Positions 58,856 through 64,000 of a DNA stretch of 64,000 nucleotides are shown in pieces. The notes below the pieces were generated by a model that had not been told where the DNA came from, searched no databases, and worked only from the letters and a program-made list of their open reading frames with translations. Position numbers and translations under genes: made by a program. Source of the DNA: Epiperipatus broadwayi (Eukaryota > Onychophora > Udeonychophora > Euonychophora > Peripatidae); the NCBI GenBank assembly GCA_028023455.1, contig JAQFVV010012434.1, positions 6,352,264-6,416,263 of the forward strand. The letters run 5' to 3'. Positions within the stretch are counted from its first letter, which is position 1, and every line of letters begins with the position of its first letter.

Positions 58856-61800
58856 AAAAGCATACTTCCTATTTATGTGTGGCCCAAATAAGAATACAAA
58901 TCTATTATTTTAATTTTTTTAGAATTAAAATGATAATCTTATATACAGTTTGATATGATTTAGCTCATGAGTTATGAAGTCAGATAGTATGTTTAATGAA
59001 AAATTTTCAAATATATGTATTCTTTTCCAAGAACAGTCTAATCTTCAACCCATTTTACAATTATCTATTGGCAAGTCTGAGCAATCAATGAGCAACAGAC
59101 TGTACAGTATCATAATATCCCCATCTTCAGATCCGTTTCTGAGTTTTGCTCTCAAAAAAACTCTCTTGACAGTATATAAGTAAACAGATGAGAAAGTCAT
59201 GACATTGTTGTATGTACTCTTATGAGTATGTCTACATATATATTGAAGTGAAGATTTTCAAAAGTAAATAAGATGTGCACATATATTTTGGATTTGCTCA
59301 TTTATACACGTGTTCATTTTTAAAGTTAACACTTATATTCAGATAATCCCATCAACCATCTCTGAATAGTAGAGGCATTTTCAAGAACTTCTAACATCCT
59401 TGAGTGTGGTATAATGTTAATATTAACAAGCAAATATATAAACAGAAGAATCTAAAATATATTCATTTATATCTCAGTGAAAAGATGACTCCAAGCTGCC
59501 AGCGATGCCATGTTTGAATTAATGCTTATGCAGTGTAGCATAATTGCTTATCTGTTCACACAGAAGTTTTAAGATATTAGCATGTTTGGATCATGAGTTA
59601 TGACATGAAAATCCTTACTCTGATGTATAATGAAAAAACACTAACACTAAATGTTATTTTAAATTGGATAAATCTGCTATTGAAGCATTTTAAATGATTC
59701 AGATTCTGTATGTCAGTGATGAGAGCATTTACATCAATTGATGAACATAAGAAATATAATGTAACATTCCAAGTTGTAACTCATAATTTAGACATGTTAA
59801 CATCTTAAAATTTTTGTTGTAAATAGCTAAACTATGTTGCTATAAAAAACATGCATTGATTCAAAGATATTACTGCTGGCAGTGTGGAGAGAACGTATTA
59901 TCTTTTCATTGGACCTCAATGTATATATGACAAATTTAAAATGCTGCATGAAAAAATTATTTCTATATTAGATTAGTCATACTTTTTATTTTTACTGATT
60001 TCATTCTACTTTTTATTCTATAAAGAAAATAATGATAATCTCCTGGTGAAATGTTTTCATTTACAGATCAGATCTGACAATGCTTGCAGATAATGAGAAG
60101 GGGTTTAATAAAATATTAAACAACAACACTTATAAAATAAATATATCTAAGAGTAAAATAGAGAAAATGATAGAAGATAAAAATGGCAGCTGGTCAAAAA
60201 GTTTTTAGAACAAATTATATTTAGTAATTCATAAGTTAGTTAATTGATGATATAAAATCTGACTTTTTTTAATATAGAAAGTTCTTTTGCAATATATTAG
60301 ATTTAAGAATGAAGCTTATTTTGCTTAAAATAGAACTTTTTAAAAGGAAGAGACTCTAGAATAATTTGAAAAGATAGAATAAAAGAATGGATATTTTAAA
60401 GATCTGAATTTGGAGCAAAGTATAACTGTTAAAAGGAATAAGTGAAAAAAAAATTTTTTTTTGAAAAAATTATAAAGCAGAAAAGAAAATGAATCGAACA
60501 TATAGCTAGATGTGCAGAAGATTGTTAATACAACAATAAAATTGTAGTATATATCAATTATGCAAGAAAAGACAATAAAATAGTAGCAGAAAAATATTAA
60601 TAAAAGGTCTGATAAAAAATAAAATCATAACCATTATTAGGTTTTCATGGAAAAACTCAAGAGACCTGATTACAATTAATAAACAACAATAATGAAATAT
60701 TCTTAAATATAAAAGAATTCATATAGAGGTAAGTGAATCCATTTCTCAAGCTCACCATCTAGAATTTCAATTCAGGCCAGATAATTCTTGGAAATTTTTT
60801 AGGTTAAAAGTAAGCTTAGGATTTTTCTTACAATAGTTGGTCATAACCATTTCAATTAGCTATAGATATACAGCCATTGCTAATAAGAAAACAAAAGGGA
60901 TACTGGCTAATATAAGTTGGATCAAATGAGTGTTGATGCACTGAATATAAAATCAAAAAATACAGTTGTTACTATTCATGGATGGGTTATCATGTTCCTA
61001 TAAACATTCAGCTTATAAGTTTATCTTTAACCAAATGATGACTTTAACAATGTCAGAAAATACAACATAAGCTACTAATGAAAATATAATGAAAAAACAG
61101 TATAGATATAAAGTCCTTGATTGTTTAGAAGATATGGTCCAGAAGGAAAAGATAATGCTAAGAGAACCAAAAGTAGAATAGATAGTACTAGAGAATAAGT
61201 GAAAAAGAAATTAAAGATCTTAAGAAAGAAACTTTGGGAAAAAGAGCAACAGAAAGAAAGAACTTAAAGAAAAAATTGTGAGGGTTGTTTTGGCAGATAA
61301 CTAATAGATATGAAAAATAAAACATCAGTTTAGACTTCTAACTTTTACTTTACTACTATTTTTTTGCTTTTTCCTCTTGAATACATGTTTGAACAATTGT
61401 TTAGAGCAATTTCTCCATTTTTGTTTACATGTCCAATTTCTTTCTTTTCTCATTTCTCTAGTTATCTCAAAAAATAAACCATAATTTTAAATTTTTTTCA
61501 AAAAAATCAACACAACAGATCTTCAATGTCTTTATTTGAAACTATGAACTCAAAATTCAATTTAAATGAAATACACTTTTACTATATTATTCAATTTAGG
61601 ACAATTTGTGTAAACATGTTGAAGTAAATCAATAAACAAACATTATTAATAATTATTAAAAAATATACAGTACATTAATCTAAGCAATAGATAAAAATAT
61701 ATCTTTCCTTTTTTTGGAATATTTGAAAATTAAATTAATAATATAATTATGACATAATCTTTTTTATTTTTATATAATTAAATTTATACAATGTGAGCAA

Positions 61801-61899
61801 TAAATAGAGTAAACTGAGAGCTAGCATTCAGAAATATGATATCTTACCAACAGTGGTAGAGATTGTATTATATTTCAAATATATTTTTGGACTGTCTAC

Positions 61900-62025
61900 T
61901 TGATAAAACAAATTCTAAGCCTGTATGTGATCTGAAATTTTTTTCCAAAATTCACCTTCATGGATTTAAATCCCATTATGAAAATAATAAGCAGAAGTTT
62001 AACCATTACCCATGAGGTTTTTAAA
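61900..62025 (-). repeat. tRNA-derived SINE-like element, partial copy 3
   Basis: TGATCTGAAATTTTTTTCC, then TTCACCTTCATGGATTTAAATCCC, in the order seen in copies 1 and 2 (CTGAAAAAA...ACCTGG...GGATTT). On the - strand GGGATTTAAATCC is a B-box-like sequence. The other end of the element is not recognisable. Confidence 0.42.
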
Positions 62026-64000
62026 TGCTAAAGCACTAGACATAAATGTTTTTAAGCCATTTGGATAGCACTATAAACTTGGATATGCCTATTTGAAGTT
62101 ATAATTATAGTTTTAATAACTGAAACACAGGCTTATTATACGTTCCACCATCAGATTTTCAATTGGATGGACGGTTGGAGTATGGAGTAGATTGAAGCTT
62201 GTCCATTAAAGTATGAAGATTGGCTATCTTAATATATATCTGAGCACTTATAGCATATATGTGTAGAGATGGTAATCTGGACCAACTGATGATTGCTGGT
62301 TTAGCATGAAATACATATATTGGTGATTATTTATCTTTTCGACATATATGTGTTCAAGTGTATCAGTGTTATGAAATAGAGTGGAGAGTAATGGGTGGTG
62401 TGAAAGTCTGTGCTCATATACCCTATATATTATAGTTTTAATAAAATTCTACAACAGTAATTTGAATTTTATATTTCAAAACAAATTTTGACATCCCCCC
62501 CCCCCCCCCGGTTAAAAATTAGCTTTTGGAATAAAGGAATAATAAATAATTTCAAATCAAATTAGCATTGAAAGGAAATTTTTGAAAGACATCACTTAAT
62601 CTTAGATAAAAAAAAAATAGAAAAAATATAGACAACATTATAAAATGAAGTAATGCTCTTCTCTTTCCTTGATTATAAACAATAAATTCATTAACAAATT
62701 AGTCAAATTTGTAATATGTATTGATGATGAAACAAATATCAATATATATATAACTAATAAAGTAATCATCACTCATCAGGTTCCAGTTTTTCTCAACTAA
62801 TAAGGTAAAAATTATTTATAAAGTTAATGATCCAAATATTATGAGATGGATATATTAAAATAACTACTCTTTTTCAAAATAAAAATTATTAAATTAAATG
62901 GGGGAAAAAAATATAATCTTGAAATTATAATATCATTTATAGTTAATTTCATAAACCATATATGGTGATAATAAATATCAAATTTTTAAGAAAAGTAGTC
63001 AAAATAAGAGTCGCTCTATTCCAAAGCTATTTATTCCAAGATTGAATAATCAAAATACACTAGAAGTTTTATAGAGATATATCTTAAAACCAATCATTTT
63101 ATTATTATGTAGGTTTGTTGCTAGTTTTCAAAGTTAGAAATTTTTTTACTCTAAATATTAATTAAAGCTTTTAGAAGCAAATATCTTCACTCTATTCTAA
63201 ACATTTAACAACAAAATAATGAATGGTAAGGAAGACACAGAATATGAAATCATGCTAACTACTTCATTATTAGGTTTTACATAAAAAATAAATTTATTTC
63301 ACATTTTCTAATTCTAAATTTTATTTCAATTACTTCTGTTATAAATAACTTTATTATTATGAAATGCTTAATGGCTGATGGATTTTAATCTACTTAAATA
63401 TTTTTTTATATAATGAAAATATATTCATTTTTCTCTTTCTACTCTTTTATCTGTCAGTAATAACTTTTTTGTTGAAATAATAATTACTATTTTTTTTTCT
63501 TATAACTTGATATAATTTCTCTCTATAAAACATATTCTCCTTGAAATAGTATATAGATAAATAAGAAAGTTTGTGTGCTTCGAAATAACTATAGGCTGAA
63601 CTGGGAGTAATTTAACTATAAGAAGCCCTCCCCCTAACTTGATGACATCAACAAAAAAGCCATATAAAGGGCCCTATAATGATATGTTTGCAAAGAGTTA
63701 ATCTCCCATTCACAATAAATTTTAACTATAGCCAGTTTACAAGGAGAAGAAACCAGAAAAGAATAAAAACTGTGTAGAAATGGAGCTAGCAGCCTATTAT
63801 TTAATTATGCAGATGTTTCTGCCAATTTTTTTTAAACAGAAATCATGTCCATGATTATATTTAATAAGTGATTTTTATAATCACATATTAAAATTAAATA
63901 TGAATACTATTAAATAACCAATATAAATATTAGCCAAAAATTATTTAACATAACATACATAAAGAGTATCTAAGTTATTATTAGTTGAGGTAGATAAAAA

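Larger units (their letters stand above)
58473..64000 (-). other. Upstream Abi intron or gene region
   Basis: AT-rich sequence 5' of the proline-rich exon. I could not find another Abi exon on the - strand. Purine-rich, eroded repeat-like patches lie at 60340-60600 and 61120-61290. A run of 15 C is at 62495-62509. The block 62110-62460 is slightly richer, with no motif I can name. The + strand open frame at 58974-59183 shows no known domain. Confidence 0.45.

Noticed and set aside
58974-59183. 69-codon + strand open frame upstream of the Abi proline-rich exon
   Set aside because: No known domain, no splice or promoter context, and it lies antisense to Abi in intron-like sequence.

Overview
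This window is a stretch of a very AT-rich (about three quarters A+T by eye), intron-rich animal nuclear genome. Two conserved host genes meet tail to tail. On the + strand, the last three exons of a TBC1D5-like Rab GTPase-activating protein gene lie at 1578-1677, 16470-16549 and 21871-22119. On the - strand, the last two exons of an Abl-interactor (Abi) gene lie at 58335-58472 and 37040-37203 and encode the proline-rich linker and the SH3 domain. The Abi SH3 sequence is close to what I recall of arthropod Abi, so I infer an arthropod with large introns. I cannot name the species.

Layout: 1-22.2 kb is the end of the TBC1D5-like gene. Its 14.8-kb intron holds an old, decayed Ty3/gypsy LTR retrotransposon (2239-7819, target-site duplication ATTGC), a weak LTR-like segment (9.1-9.7 kb), a decayed LINE reverse transcriptase (about 9.8-11 kb) and a head-to-head palindrome of two truncated Penelope-like elements (about 12.15-13.55 kb). 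The next intron holds a LINE fragment on the - strand (18.7-19.5 kb). 22.2-37.0 kb is intergenic sequence or Abi 3' UTR. It holds MITE-like inverted repeats, a 5'-truncated RTE-type LINE with a perfect 14-bp target-site duplication (31518-32860) and a second RTE remnant on the - strand. 37.2-58.3 kb is a single Abi intron, and 18.3 kb of it is one nested transposon. 58.5-64 kb is further Abi intron or upstream sequence with SINE-like copies.

The most remarkable object is at 39104-57365. A foldback-type DNA element with inverted arms of about 1.6-2.1 kb starts and ends with GGTGCTGATATA and is flanked by an exact 8-bp duplication, AAACTTTC. A 14.1-kb Ty3/gypsy retrotransposon has inserted into its right arm. 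That retrotransposon has unusually long LTRs (about 3.6 kb each), a PBS, a repeat-bearing leader, a Gag with a very long coiled coil, and protease, RT-RNase H and integrase coding broken by several frame changes. Removing the retrotransposon restores a foldback element of about 4.14 kb with no recognisable transposase.

The two host genes have no evident functional link. TBC1D5 acts on Rab7/retromer membrane traffic and Abi acts in the WAVE/Scar actin-regulatory complex. No tRNA or rRNA gene, CRISPR array or bacterial-type operon is seen.
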